From positions 1 through 37,888 of the forward strand of contig NZ_JQHM01000020.1 in the NCBI RefSeq assembly GCF_000749845.1: 37,888 nucleotides of DNA. The letters are read 5' to 3'. This document shows positions 7,395 through 16,061 of this stretch, piece by piece; positions within the stretch are counted from its first letter, which is position 1; every line of letters begins with the position of its first letter. The notes beneath the pieces are model-generated. The model saw nothing but the letters and a program-made list of their open reading frames with translations, did no database searches and was not told where the DNA came from. The stretch comes from Pectobacterium betavasculorum (GTDB lineage Bacteria; Pseudomonadota; Gammaproteobacteria; Enterobacterales; Enterobacteriaceae). The position numbers were made by a program, and so were the translations under genes.

Positions 7395-8153
7395 TCACGC
7401 CACCAGCACCTCCACCCCCATTTTGCTCAGCGCGTCTTTAGCAGCGGCGGGCAGGCCGTCGTCGGTGATGATGCTGTCGAAGACGCTGAGCGGCGTGGCG
7501 AGATGGGTGGCGATGCGGCCGTATTTTGAGGTGTCGCACAGCAGGACACGTTTTCTGCTGGCTTCTACCGCCGCACGTTTCACGACCACTTTGTCTTCAT
7601 TCGGCGTGGACAGCCCGCGCAGGCTCCATGAGGATGCAGAAATAAAGGCGATGTCGATAAACAGGTTGCGCAGCGCCTGCGCCACCGCTTCACCGATGCA
7701 GGATTGATTTTCACGACACAGCGTGCCGCCCGTGTGGATCATGCGGCACTGGCTGGACTCAATCAGAAAAGCGGCAATCGCAAAATCGTTGGTGACGATC
7801 AGGAGATCGTCCCGCTCGGCCAGTTCACGCGCCAGCGATAGCGTCGTGGTGCCCGCATCCAGATAAATACAGCTATTGAGCGGAATATGCTGTGCTGCCA
7901 GTTTACCCATCGCCGCTTTTTGCTGGCTGAACATTCCAGACTTATCCTGATGCGACGGCTCAATCGCCAGCCGTTCAGGCGAACGCACGCCACCGGAGAC
8001 GCTCAGCAGCAGGCCGTCTTGTTCCAGTTTTTGCACATCGCGCCGCACCGTCATGTGCGACACGCCCAGCCGTTCAGTCAGCTCGTTAATGCTTACCGCG
8101 CCGCGCTCGGCGATCAGCGCCAGAATCTGTTGATGACGTTCTACTGGAATCAC
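7395..8153 (-). CDS. DeoR/GlpR-family transcriptional regulator (YgbI-like) of the threonate cluster
   Basis: This 252-aa protein has the DeoR N-terminal winged HTH (IPVERHQQILALIAERGAVS, ELTERLGVSHMTVRRDVQKL) and a C-terminal sugar-phosphate-isomerase-like sensor domain (IYLDAGTTT, IVTNDF, GEAVAQALRN, LCDTSKYG). The frame is open 22 codons further, but the GTG at 8153 has AGGGA 9 nt upstream and matches the MIPAER start of YgbI. It is divergent from ltnD and most resembles E. coli YgbI, which sits beside the same genes. Its inducer is unknown, possibly a phosphorylated threonate intermediate. Confidence 0.9.
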   Translation of the reverse strand: MIPVERHQQILALIAERGAVSINELTERLGVSHMTVRRDVQKLEQDGLLLSVSGGVRSPERLAIEPSHQDKSGMFSQQKAAMGKLAAQHIPLNSCIYLDAGTTTLSLARELAERDDLLIVTNDFAIAAFLIESSQCRMIHTGGTLCRENQSCIGEAVAQALRNLFIDIAFISASSWSLRGLSTPNEDKVVVKRAAVEASRKRVLLCDTSKYGRIATHLATPLSVFDSIITDDGLPAAAKDALSKMGVEVLVA

Positions 8154-8396
8154 GCTGTCCGTTCCCTGTTTGATAATGCAGTCTGATAAAGTCAGTTTGG
8201 TAAAGATTGTGAGAAACACCCTGTTTGATGACGATAATTACCATAAATTCACGTCATAAACCACGCCAGACATAACAACCCTTGTCGTTAGTCAATAACA
8301 GAAATCAATTAATCATCTGATATATAAAGACAATTAAGGAAATCACCTTCCCTGCGGGGTTCAACTACACTGAATCATCACGACATTAATGTTAAT

Positions 8397-8449
8397 TTAT
8401 GTGATAAAAATCACCACAATTTGTTCTGATAGTCCTTATATTTAACACC
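8397..8449 (+). promoter_or_regulatory. Class II CRP site and promoter of the ltnD operon
   Basis: TGTGA-TAAAAA-TCACC (8400-8415) matches the CRP core at 9 of 10 positions. A -10-like TATATT lies at 8437-8442, predicting a start near 8449 and putting the CRP centre (8407.5) at about -41.5, the classic class II position; there is no good -35. A ready reading is cAMP-CRP activation of the operon when preferred sugars are absent, with DeoR repression on top. Confidence 0.78.
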
Positions 8450-8488
8450 AGAGAACAAAAAGTCACTAATTTTAACAAGGCAACCACG

Positions 8489-9403
8489 ATGAAAAAGACT
8501 TCTGATTATGCTGTCGCCGTTATCGGTCTGGGTTCCATGGGTTTTGGCGCTGCGGCGTCTTGTATCAATGCAGGCCTGACGACATACGGTGTCGATATCA
8601 ACCCGCAGGCACTGGAGCGCTTACGTCAGGCGGGTGCGGCGCAGGCTGACACACGTGTTGATGCCTTCGCCGACAAGCTGGATGCCGTCGTGCTGCTGGT
8701 GGTGAACGCCGCGCAGGTAAACGGGATTCTGTTCGGTGAACCGCAGGTTGCGGCTAAGCTTAAGCCCGGCACCGTGGTCATGGTGTCCTCGACTATCTCC
8801 GCGCAGGATGCCAAAAATATTGAGCAGCGTCTCGCCGAGCATCAGCTCGTCATGCTGGATGCGCCGGTATCCGGCGGTGCGGTGAAAGCCGCCGCAGGTG
8901 ATATGACGGTGATGGCATCCGGCTCCGATCTGGCTTTTGAGAAACTGAAACCGGTACTCGATGCCGTCGCAGGCAAGGTCTACCGCATCGGTGAAGAAAT
9001 TGGGCTGGGCGCAACGGTTAAAATTATTCACCAACTGTTGGCAGGCGTACACATCGCCGCTGGCGCAGAAGCAATGGCGCTGGCCGCCCGTGCCGATATC
9101 CCACTGGATATCATGTACGACGTGGTGACCAACGCCGCGGGCAACTCCTGGATGTTCGAAAATCGTATGCGCCACGTTGTCGATGGCGATTACACACCTA
9201 AATCTGCCGTTGATATCTTCGTCAAAGATCTGGGACTGGTCACAGATACCGCCAAATCACTCCATTTCCCGCTGCCATTGGCCTCTACCGCGTTCAACAT
9301 GTTCACCGCAGCCAGCAACGCTGGGTTCGGTAAAGAAGACGACAGTGCAGTCATCAAAATTTTCAACGGTATTACGCTACCGGAAAAGAAGGAGGCACCA
9401 TGA
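8489..9403 (+). CDS. ltnD: L-threonate dehydrogenase LtnD (YgbJ)
   Basis: This 304-aa NAD-dependent enzyme of the beta-hydroxyacid dehydrogenase family oxidises L-threonate to 2-oxo-tetronate. The Rossmann motif GLGSMG is at 13-18, the substrate loop DAPVSGGAVKAAAGDMTVMA at about 125-143, and the catalytic Lys178 in GATVKIIHQLL. The C-terminal dimer region GKEDDSAVIKIF is conserved. It opens an operon whose first three genes overlap (ATGA with otnK), and is preceded by AAGG 8-10 nt upstream. Very similar to E. coli YgbJ; the substrate is taken from characterised members. Confidence 0.93.
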   Translation: MKKTSDYAVAVIGLGSMGFGAAASCINAGLTTYGVDINPQALERLRQAGAAQADTRVDAFADKLDAVVLLVVNAAQVNGILFGEPQVAAKLKPGTVVMVSSTISAQDAKNIEQRLAEHQLVMLDAPVSGGAVKAAAGDMTVMASGSDLAFEKLKPVLDAVAGKVYRIGEEIGLGATVKIIHQLLAGVHIAAGAEAMALAARADIPLDIMYDVVTNAAGNSWMFENRMRHVVDGDYTPKSAVDIFVKDLGLVTDTAKSLHFPLPLASTAFNMFTAASNAGFGKEDDSAVIKIFNGITLPEKKEAP

Positions 9404-10674
9404 TCAAGCTAGGTGTGATTGCCGACGATTTTACCGGAGCTACGGATATCGCCAGCTTTCTAGTCAACAACGGGCTGCCGACCGTGCAGCTCAACGGCGT
9501 GCCGCCGTCAGAATTTAAGGTCGACACACAGGCCGTCGTCATTAGCCTAAAATCACGCTCCTGCCCGGCGGAACAGGCCGTGGCGGATTCACTTAAGGCG
9601 CTGGCGTGGCTGCAACAACAGGGCTGTCAGCAGTTCTACTTTAAATATTGCTCCACCTTCGACAGTACCGCGAAAGGCAATATCGGTCCGGTGACCGATG
9701 CGCTGCTAGAGCAGTTGGGCGAAACGCAAACCATTATCTCTCCGGCGCTGCCGGTGAATGGCAGAACCGTCTATCAGGGCCACCTGTTCGTGATGGATCA
9801 GCTGCTATCCGAGTCAGGGATGCGCCATCATCCGGTCACACCGATGACTGACAGCAACCTGATACGCGTCATGGAACAGCAGGCGGCGGGACAATGCGGT
9901 CTGGTGCCGTATGCCGTGATGGATCAGGGTGCGGATGCCGTCAAACAGCGGCTGGCGCAGTTGAAAGAACAGGGCATGCGCTATGTGGTGCTGGATACGC
10001 TGAACGAACAGCACCTGCTGACACAGGGCGAGGCGCTGCGCGACATGAAGCTGGTCACCGGAGGCTCTGGTCTGGCGATAGGGTTAGCACGCCAGTGGGC
10101 AGACTCCTCTGAACAAACCGGTTCCGCAATCGAGGCAGGCAAACCGCAGTCCGGCGCAGGCGTTGTGCTGTCCGGTTCCTGTTCGGTGATGACCAACAAG
10201 CAGGTCGCTCACTATCTGAAACAGGCGGCGGGTCGTGCCATTGATGTCGCTCGCTGCTTAGAAAATGCTGATGCTCAGCAGTCCTACGTGCAGGAACTCG
10301 TCGACTGGGTGAAAGCATATCGTGACGACGCACTCGCACCTCTGCTGTACGCCACCTCTTCACCTGACGAACTGGCGCAAATTCAGCAGCGCTGGGGGGC
10401 GGAAGCCAGTAGCCAGGCGGTAGAGAAACTTTTTGCTGCCGTCGCCCACCGACTTCAGCAAGACGGCTTCCAGCGCTTCATTATCGCGGGCGGTGAAACC
10501 TCCAGCATCGTGGTGCAAACGCTGGGCATTCATGCGTTCCATATCGGGCCGTCAATTTCCCCCGGCGTGCCGTGGGTGCGTTCCACCAATCATCCGCTCT
10601 CGTTAGCGTTGAAATCCGGCAATTTCGGCGATGAAGACTTTTTTGCCCGCGCCCAAAAGGAGTTTACCGCATGA
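9400..10674 (+). CDS. otnK: 3-oxo-tetronate kinase OtnK (YgbK, DUF1537 family)
   Basis: This 424-aa four-carbon acid sugar kinase phosphorylates 3-oxo-tetronate with ATP. The N-terminal substrate domain begins MIKLGVIADDFTGATDIASF with the diagnostic ADDFTGATD motif at 8-16; KYCSTFDSTAKGNIGPVTDA follows; the C-terminal nucleotide-binding domain has VLSGSCS, IIAGGETSS and the final PGVPW loop. It overlaps ltnD by 4 nt and otnC by 4 nt, so the three enzymes are likely translated together. Confidence 0.94.
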   Translation: MIKLGVIADDFTGATDIASFLVNNGLPTVQLNGVPPSEFKVDTQAVVISLKSRSCPAEQAVADSLKALAWLQQQGCQQFYFKYCSTFDSTAKGNIGPVTDALLEQLGETQTIISPALPVNGRTVYQGHLFVMDQLLSESGMRHHPVTPMTDSNLIRVMEQQAAGQCGLVPYAVMDQGADAVKQRLAQLKEQGMRYVVLDTLNEQHLLTQGEALRDMKLVTGGSGLAIGLARQWADSSEQTGSAIEAGKPQSGAGVVLSGSCSVMTNKQVAHYLKQAAGRAIDVARCLENADAQQSYVQELVDWVKAYRDDALAPLLYATSSPDELAQIQQRWGAEASSQAVEKLFAAVAHRLQQDGFQRFIIAGGETSSIVVQTLGIHAFHIGPSISPGVPWVRSTNHPLSLALKSGNFGDEDFFARAQKEFTA

Positions 10675-11327
10675 GTGAAAAACACAACGCCACTGACGCC
10701 GTGCTGAACAGTGAGCAACGCGCACGCGAGGAAATGGTCAAGCTGGGCGCATCCTTTTTCCAGCGCGGTTACGCCACCGGCTCTGCGGGCAATCTCTCCC
10801 TTCTACTAGATGACGGTACATTGCTGGCAACGCCGACCGGCTCCTGCCTCGGCGAACTGGATGCCGATCGGCTGTCCAAAGTCAGCCTGAGCGGCGAGTG
10901 GATTTCCGGCGATAAACCCTCGAAAGAAGTCAGCTTTCACCTGTCGATTTACCGTAACGATCCCGAATGCAAAGCGATCGTCCACCTGCACAGCACCTAC
11001 CTGACGGCGCTCTCGTGTCTGGAAGGGCTGGATACGCAGGATGCTATCAAGCCCTTCACGCCCTATGTCGTGATGCGCGTCGGTAAAGTGCCCGTCGTGC
11101 CTTATTACCGCCCCGGCGATGCGCGACTCGGTGAAGATCTGGCGAAGCTGGCCTCACGTTACAAGGCGTTTTTACTGGCTAACCACGGCCCGGTTGTCAC
11201 CGGCAAGGATTTGCGTGCAGCCGCGGACAACATGGAAGAGCTGGAAGAAACCGCCAAGCTGATTTTTATTCTCGGTGACCGAAAAATTCGCTACCTCACC
11301 GCTGACGATATTGCCGAGCTCTCTTGA
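10671..11327 (+). CDS. otnC: 3-oxo-tetronate 4-phosphate decarboxylase OtnC (YgbL, class II aldolase family)
   Basis: This 218-aa metal-dependent enzyme decarboxylates 3-oxo-tetronate 4-phosphate to dihydroxyacetone phosphate and CO2. It has the aldolase-II fold signatures GYATGSAGNLS, the SKE motif with Glu86, the metal ligands His105 and His107 in IVHLHSTYLTAL, and a third His in LANHGPVV near residue 175. It overlaps otnK by ATGA. The length is as expected for the family. Confidence 0.93.
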   Translation: MSEKHNATDAVLNSEQRAREEMVKLGASFFQRGYATGSAGNLSLLLDDGTLLATPTGSCLGELDADRLSKVSLSGEWISGDKPSKEVSFHLSIYRNDPECKAIVHLHSTYLTALSCLEGLDTQDAIKPFTPYVVMRVGKVPVVPYYRPGDARLGEDLAKLASRYKAFLLANHGPVVTGKDLRAAADNMEELEETAKLIFILGDRKIRYLTADDIAELS

Positions 11328-11345
11328 TGAGCCAAGGAGTTAACC

Positions 11346-12128
11346 ATGCCTAAGTTTGCTGCCAATCTTTCTATGCTTTTTACCGACGTTCCGTTTCTCG
11401 ATCGCTTTAAAGCCGCTGCCGATGCGGGTTTTACCTCGGTCGAGTACCTGTTCCCTTATGAATATCCGGCACCGCTGCTGGCAGAAAAGCTGCGGGAAAA
11501 TGGACTGAAGCAGGTGTTGTTCAATACTGCGCCTGGCAATATCGCCGCAGGCGAGTGGGGCGTATCTGCCCTACCCGACCGCATTGAAGATGCGCGCCGG
11601 GATATCGATAACGCATTGGAATATGCGCTGGCGCTGAATTGTCCTTCCGTACTGGTGATGGGGGGTGTCGTGCCGCCCGGTGAAGACCGCGCGGCCTATC
11701 AGCAAACCTTCATCGACAATCTGCGCTACGCGGCTGATAAATTCGCGCCGCACGGCATCAATATCATGATTGAAGCATTGAGTGCGAAGGTGAAACCGAA
11801 TTACCTGTTCGCCAGTCAGTATCAGGCGCTGGAATTAGCCAATCTGATCGACCGGCCAAACGTGTATATCCAGTTGGACTTCTTCCACGCGCAAATTGTC
11901 GATGGCAACCTGACGCAAATTATTCACGATTTAGATGGCCGCATCGGACATATTCAAATTGCTTCGGTTCCGGCACGGCATGAACCTGATGAAGGGGAAA
12001 TTAATTACCCGTTCATCTTTGCCGAATTGGATCGCGTGAATTATTCCGGCTGGGTTGGCTGTGAATATAATCCACGTGGCAAAACCGAAGACGGGTTGTG
12101 GTGGGCTAAACCCTGGCTCAGGCAATAA
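11346..12128 (+). CDS. otnI: 2-oxo-tetronate isomerase OtnI (YgbM, Hyi family)
   Basis: This 260-aa TIM-barrel isomerase of the hydroxypyruvate-isomerase/AP-endonuclease-2 family converts 2-oxo-tetronate to 3-oxo-tetronate, the step between LtnD and OtnK. Metal-site segments visible include [45 protein letters not shown] and [11 protein letters not shown]. An AAGGAG lies 6 nt before the ATG, 18 nt after otnC. A 187-nt gap with a strong hairpin follows before the permease gene. Confidence 0.93.
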   Translation: MPKFAANLSMLFTDVPFLDRFKAAADAGFTSVEYLFPYEYPAPLLAEKLRENGLKQVLFNTAPGNIAAGEWGVSALPDRIEDARRDIDNALEYALALNCPSVLVMGGVVPPGEDRAAYQQTFIDNLRYAADKFAPHGINIMIEALSAKVKPNYLFASQYQALELANLIDRPNVYIQLDFFHAQIVDGNLTQIIHDLDGRIGHIQIASVPARHEPDEGEINYPFIFAELDRVNYSGWVGCEYNPRGKTEDGLWWAKPWLRQ

Positions 12129-12193
12129 ATTATCGCAGTAACGCATTACTATTTTTATAAAAAAACACCAGAGACCTATTTATAAAATACGAG

Positions 12194-12244
12194 AAAAGGT
12201 CAGATTCCCGCATTATTCCAATGCGGGAGTCAGGTCACCCTTTT
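12194..12244. promoter_or_regulatory. Long hairpin between otnI and the permease gene
   Basis: TCCCGCATT-ATTCC-AATGCGGGA (12206-12228) is a perfect 9-bp stem, enclosed by AAAAGGT (12194-12200) and ACCCTTTT (12237-12244). It has only a short T-rich tail (TTTTCTTC), so it may be a partial terminator or an RNA-stability/processing element setting different levels of the catabolic enzymes and the transporter. Confidence 0.6.
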
Positions 12245-12315
12245 CTTCAAATAAAACAATAACCCAATACCTTTTCAGCCTCTGAATTGAAAAATGGGTC
12301 AATGAGGATAAGAAT

Positions 12316-13674
12316 ATGGCCACCTCGCTCTTACTCTGCATCGCTATCGCCGGGGTGTTACTCCTGCTGCTGATGGTCATTAAATTTAAAATTCAGCCCT
12401 TTGTCGCCCTGCTCGTTGTCAGTTTACTCGTTGCCTTAGCAACCGGTATTCCTACTGCTGAGGTGATGAAAGTCATTACCTCCGGTATGGGCGGTATTCT
12501 CGGTTCGGTAGCAATTATTATCGGCCTCGGTGCCATGCTCGGCAGAATGATCGAAGTGTCTGGCGGAGCAGAATCCTTAGCACACCGCTTTGCCCAATTA
12601 ATGGGGCCAGGATTGATGGTGGCAGCATTAACCATCGCTGCCTTTATTCTGGGTATTCCGGTCTTTTTCGATGTCGGCTTTATTATCCTCGCCCCGATTA
12701 TTTACGGCTTTGCGAAAGTCGCTAAAGTCTCCCCGATTAAATTCGGTTTACCCGTCGCAGGCGTGATGCTGACGGTGCACGTCGCGCTGCCGCCCCATCC
12801 CGGCCCGGTCGCTGCTGCGGGCCTGTTGAATGCCGATATCGGCTGGCTGACTATTATTGGTCTGTTGGTATCCATTCCTGTCGGCATCATCAGTTACTGG
12901 GCGGCCAAAGCCATGAACCGCCGTAAATATGCACTTTCTGTCGAGGTACTAGAGCAGTTACAGTTGGCGAAACCGGAAGACAGCACGCCGGAAACGGCTC
13001 CCGCGTCTGCCCCTTCGGCTGGATTGGTCGCCGCGCTGATCGCCATTCCTATCGCCATCATTATGCTTGGCACCGTATCTGCAACGATTTTGCCTGCCGG
13101 GCACCCGGTGCGTAACGTCATGTCGCTGGTGGGTTCTCCTGCCGTCGCCCTGCTGATTGCGCTGGCATTAGCATTCTGGCTGATTGCCCTGCGTCGTGGC
13201 TGGTCGTTGGAAAAAGCCAGCGGTGTAATGGGCGATGCCATGCCTGCTGCTGCGATGGTCATCATGGTGACCGGTGCCGGTGGTGTGTTTGGTAAAGTGC
13301 TGGTGGAATCCGGCATCGGTAAAGCGCTGGCGGATACGTTGACCAGCATTCACCTGCCGCTGGTGCCTGCCGCGTTTATCCTGTCACTGGCGCTGCGTGC
13401 CTCACAAGGTTCAGCCACTGTCGCTATTCTCACTACTTGCGGTCTGCTGAGTGAAGCCGTCAGCGGTCTGAACCAGATGCAACTGGTGTTGGTGACACTC
13501 TCTGCCTGTTTTGGCGGGCTGGGCCTATCGCACGTAAATGATTCTGGTTTCTGGATTGTCACCAAATATCTGGGGCTGTCCGTCGCCGATGGACTGCGCA
13601 CCTGGACGGTTCTGACGACGATCCTCGGATTAGCCGGGTTCCTTTTCACCTGGGCACTTTGGTTAGTCATGTAA
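12316..13674 (+). CDS. GntP-family permease (YgbN-like), probable threonate transporter
   Basis: This 452-aa polytopic protein has about 12-14 hydrophobic segments and GntP signatures: GGILGSVAIIIGLGAMLGRM, IPVFFDVGFIILAPIIYG, VHVALPPHPGPVAAA and SQGSATVAI. It closely follows E. coli YgbN, which is next to the same enzymes. Its substrate is inferred from context to be L-threonate or a related aldonate taken up by proton symport. The GAGG ribosome site is 8 nt before the ATG. Expression may be set by the upstream hairpin. Confidence 0.9.
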   Translation: MATSLLLCIAIAGVLLLLLMVIKFKIQPFVALLVVSLLVALATGIPTAEVMKVITSGMGGILGSVAIIIGLGAMLGRMIEVSGGAESLAHRFAQLMGPGLMVAALTIAAFILGIPVFFDVGFIILAPIIYGFAKVAKVSPIKFGLPVAGVMLTVHVALPPHPGPVAAAGLLNADIGWLTIIGLLVSIPVGIISYWAAKAMNRRKYALSVEVLEQLQLAKPEDSTPETAPASAPSAGLVAALIAIPIAIIMLGTVSATILPAGHPVRNVMSLVGSPAVALLIALALAFWLIALRRGWSLEKASGVMGDAMPAAAMVIMVTGAGGVFGKVLVESGIGKALADTLTSIHLPLVPAAFILSLALRASQGSATVAILTTCGLLSEAVSGLNQMQLVLVTLSACFGGLGLSHVNDSGFWIVTKYLGLSVADGLRTWTVLTTILGLAGFLFTWALWLVM

Positions 13675-13681
13675 GCATCAT

Positions 13682-13709
13682 ACCGCCAGCACGCCTCTGA
13701 GCTGGCGGT
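13682..13709 (+). terminator. Hairpin downstream of the threonate operon
   Basis: ACCGCCAGC (13682-13690) pairs with GCTGGCGGT (13701-13709), beginning 7 nt after the permease stop. The tail TTACTCTTA is only moderately T-rich, so termination strength is uncertain. The remaining 340 nt up to the first chemoreceptor gene hold AT-rich sequence; I saw no convincing FliA promoter there. Confidence 0.65.
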
Positions 13710-14049
13710 TACTCTTAGGGTGTATAAAAATAACCATTGCCAAGGACAAATCACCAAATTGATAGCATTATCCGATAAAATAAACGCATACAATAAATAA
13801 CAGCTATCAATCTGGCGATCAAAAGGCATTTTATCCGCCTATCCAACCCCTCGTATCTTTTTTCATCTCCTTATAGTGATAGATCATCCTCTGCATCCGT
13901 ACACCAAATTCTCAGCCAGAAGAATAAGTCAGAGATATAACCTAAAGATTGCTTCTTTCGGTCTACCCTTAAAACATTTTTACAACGCGCTTTCGTGGAA
14001 AAAGAAAATAGATTGCTATCTGTAAACATGATTACCACCAAGGAATACG

Positions 14050-15714
14050 ATGAATATGTTAAAAAATATGAAATTGGGAACGATGCTCGGCACGGGTTTC
14101 ACCTTTGTCATTATTGTTGGCTGCTTTGTGGCGTTATTTGGCCGTATGCAGTTGGCTGAGCTCGGTAGCAATATCCAATTGTTGTCACAAGTTCGTATCA
14201 CCAATCTGCTGCAAATGCAGGATGTCAAAGACAACGTCAATACTGTCTCGCGTTCAGTTCGCAACATTGCGCTGATGGACAACCGTCAGGAGATGGAACA
14301 AGAGCACCAGCGCATCGAAGGATTGCTACAGCAGAACCTGAAAATGCTGGAAGCATTACAAACTCGTACCGTTTCCCCCGAAGCACGCGAACGCATTCAG
14401 AATTTGATGGCGCTCAGCCCTCCCTATCGTGAAGCACTCAATAAAGCCATCAATCTGGGTCTTTCGGGACAAACTGAAGAAGCGCGCAAGATGATATTTA
14501 CCGAAATGCGCGACACGCAAGACGCAGTATTTAAAGCGCTCGACGACATGATCGCCGTTCAGAAAAATTTAACCGTAGAAACAGCAGACACGTCCGATCG
14601 CCAGGCAACCAACTCTGGCACGCTGATGTTGGTTGCTGCCGGCTTGGCAGCACTTTTGGGGGCGCTGATTGCCTGGATGATTACACGCCGCATCAAGAAC
14701 CAGTTGGGTGGCGAACCTGCCTATGCCGTTGAGATTGCACAGCAAGTCGCACAAGGTAATCTGGCGTTAGACATCGTTCTGGTTCCCGGCGATAACCGCA
14801 GCGTACTGGCTGCGATGGCGCTCATGCGCGATAGCCTCAGCCAGACGGTCGATCAGGTGCGACAAAGCAGCGAATCCATCGCGACCGGCGCCACCCAAAT
14901 CTCAAGCGGCAATACCGATCTGAGCCAACGCACGGAAGAACAAGCGTCGAATCTGCAACAGACAGCCGCGTCGATGGAGCAGATGAATACCACGATCAAA
15001 CAAAACACAGATACGGTAAATATGGCGTCCGAGCTGGCACAGTCGGCAAGCGTCACCGCAAGTAAAGGCGGTGACGTCGTCAATAATGTCGTCACCACAA
15101 TGGAAGACATCACTTCCAGCTCACATAAAATCGGCGATATCATCGGTGTTATCGACGGCATTGCCTTCCAGACCAACATTCTGGCACTCAATGCTGCGGT
15201 AGAAGCCGCGCGGGCAGGAGAACAGGGGCGAGGCTTTGCCGTTGTAGCAGGGGAAGTCCGTTCGCTGGCGCAACGTTCCGCTTCCGCTGCGAAAGAGATC
15301 AAAGAGCTGATCGAAGCAAGCGTAGAGAAAGTCGAAACGGGTTCACTGCTTGTCAACGAAGCCGGTACAACGATGAGCGAAATCGTTGAACAAGTGCGCC
15401 GGGTCGCAGAATTACTCAGTGAGATCGGCGTGACGACCCGAGAACAGTCGCAGGGCATTTCTCAGGTCAATGACGCCGTAAATCAGTTAGATGAGGTGAC
15501 ACAGCAAAATGCGGCGCTCGTTGAAGAATCGGCGACAGCAGCCGATAGCCTGAGCGAACAAGCGCGTCGTCTGGTCGAACTGATGAGTATTTTTCGTCTG
15601 GCTAACACCCCGACACAAACGGTTCGACAAGCCGCACCTCGAGCGCCACAAGCGCTGGCGTTGGCAGCCAAACCCGGCGTAAAAAATAATTCTCAGGATT
15701 GGGAATCGTTTTAA
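14050..15714 (+). CDS. Methyl-accepting chemotaxis protein (MCP1)
   Basis: This 554-aa transmembrane chemoreceptor has TM1 at about 11-31, a roughly 160-residue periplasmic four-helix-bundle sensor, TM2 at about 191-211, a HAMP region beginning [20 protein letters not shown], and the signalling hairpin tip ([20 protein letters not shown] and following) that binds CheA/CheW. It ends in QDWESF, a near match to the NWETF pentapeptide that tethers CheR and CheB, so it can probably adapt itself by methylation. The ligand cannot be deduced. AAGGA sits 5 nt before the ATG. It is paralogous to the next gene. Confidence 0.94.
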   Translation: MNMLKNMKLGTMLGTGFTFVIIVGCFVALFGRMQLAELGSNIQLLSQVRITNLLQMQDVKDNVNTVSRSVRNIALMDNRQEMEQEHQRIEGLLQQNLKMLEALQTRTVSPEARERIQNLMALSPPYREALNKAINLGLSGQTEEARKMIFTEMRDTQDAVFKALDDMIAVQKNLTVETADTSDRQATNSGTLMLVAAGLAALLGALIAWMITRRIKNQLGGEPAYAVEIAQQVAQGNLALDIVLVPGDNRSVLAAMALMRDSLSQTVDQVRQSSESIATGATQISSGNTDLSQRTEEQASNLQQTAASMEQMNTTIKQNTDTVNMASELAQSASVTASKGGDVVNNVVTTMEDITSSSHKIGDIIGVIDGIAFQTNILALNAAVEAARAGEQGRGFAVVAGEVRSLAQRSASAAKEIKELIEASVEKVETGSLLVNEAGTTMSEIVEQVRRVAELLSEIGVTTREQSQGISQVNDAVNQLDEVTQQNAALVEESATAADSLSEQARRLVELMSIFRLANTPTQTVRQAAPRAPQALALAAKPGVKNNSQDWESF

Positions 15715-15733
15715 TTACCGTCATGGATGAAGC

Positions 15734-15764
15734 CTTTTCCCGCATCATGACGGTGCGGGAAAAG
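15734..15764. terminator. Hairpin after MCP1
   Basis: CTTTTCCCGCA (15734-15744) and TGCGGGAAAAG (15754-15764) form an 11-bp perfect stem, 19 nt past the MCP1 stop. The tail lacks a T run on the plus strand (CGAAATAGG); it may stabilise the 3' end or terminate weakly. The roughly 230 nt that follow up to 15997 hold no gene I can support. Confidence 0.55.
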
Positions 15765-15997
15765 CGAAATAGGTTTCGTGTGGTAACTGTTAAAATAAAC
15801 TGAAAAATTAGCCCCCTATCCTTCTTTCGTATATTGATGCCTTTCAGTACTATTCCCTTTAATGCCAACAAATACCACGCATTTACCACGGTGTTTTCTA
15901 ACTGGCTGAAACAAAAAATCTTATACAATAGTTAGCTAAATAAGATCTCTGCCCGCAGCGGACCTCTCTAGCAACCTGAATTCCGCTACCACCATAG

Positions 15998-16019
15998 AAA
16001 TAGATCGACCGATCTATTT
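15998..16019. promoter_or_regulatory. Perfect 22-bp palindrome upstream of MCP2
   Basis: AAATAGATCG-AC-CGATCTATTT is a perfect inverted repeat, ending 42 nt before the MCP2 start codon. It could be a dimeric regulator's operator or a leader hairpin. No similar site precedes MCP1. I do not recognise the binding protein. Confidence 0.7.
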
Positions 16020-16061
16020 CAAACAACGTATTGCCAATAAAGAAAAAAGGATTTGAGGAAT

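Noticed and set aside
13930-13975. FliA (sigma-28) promoter before MCP1
   Set aside because: TAAAGATT is present, but the second element (GCCGATAA) does not match at the needed spacing.
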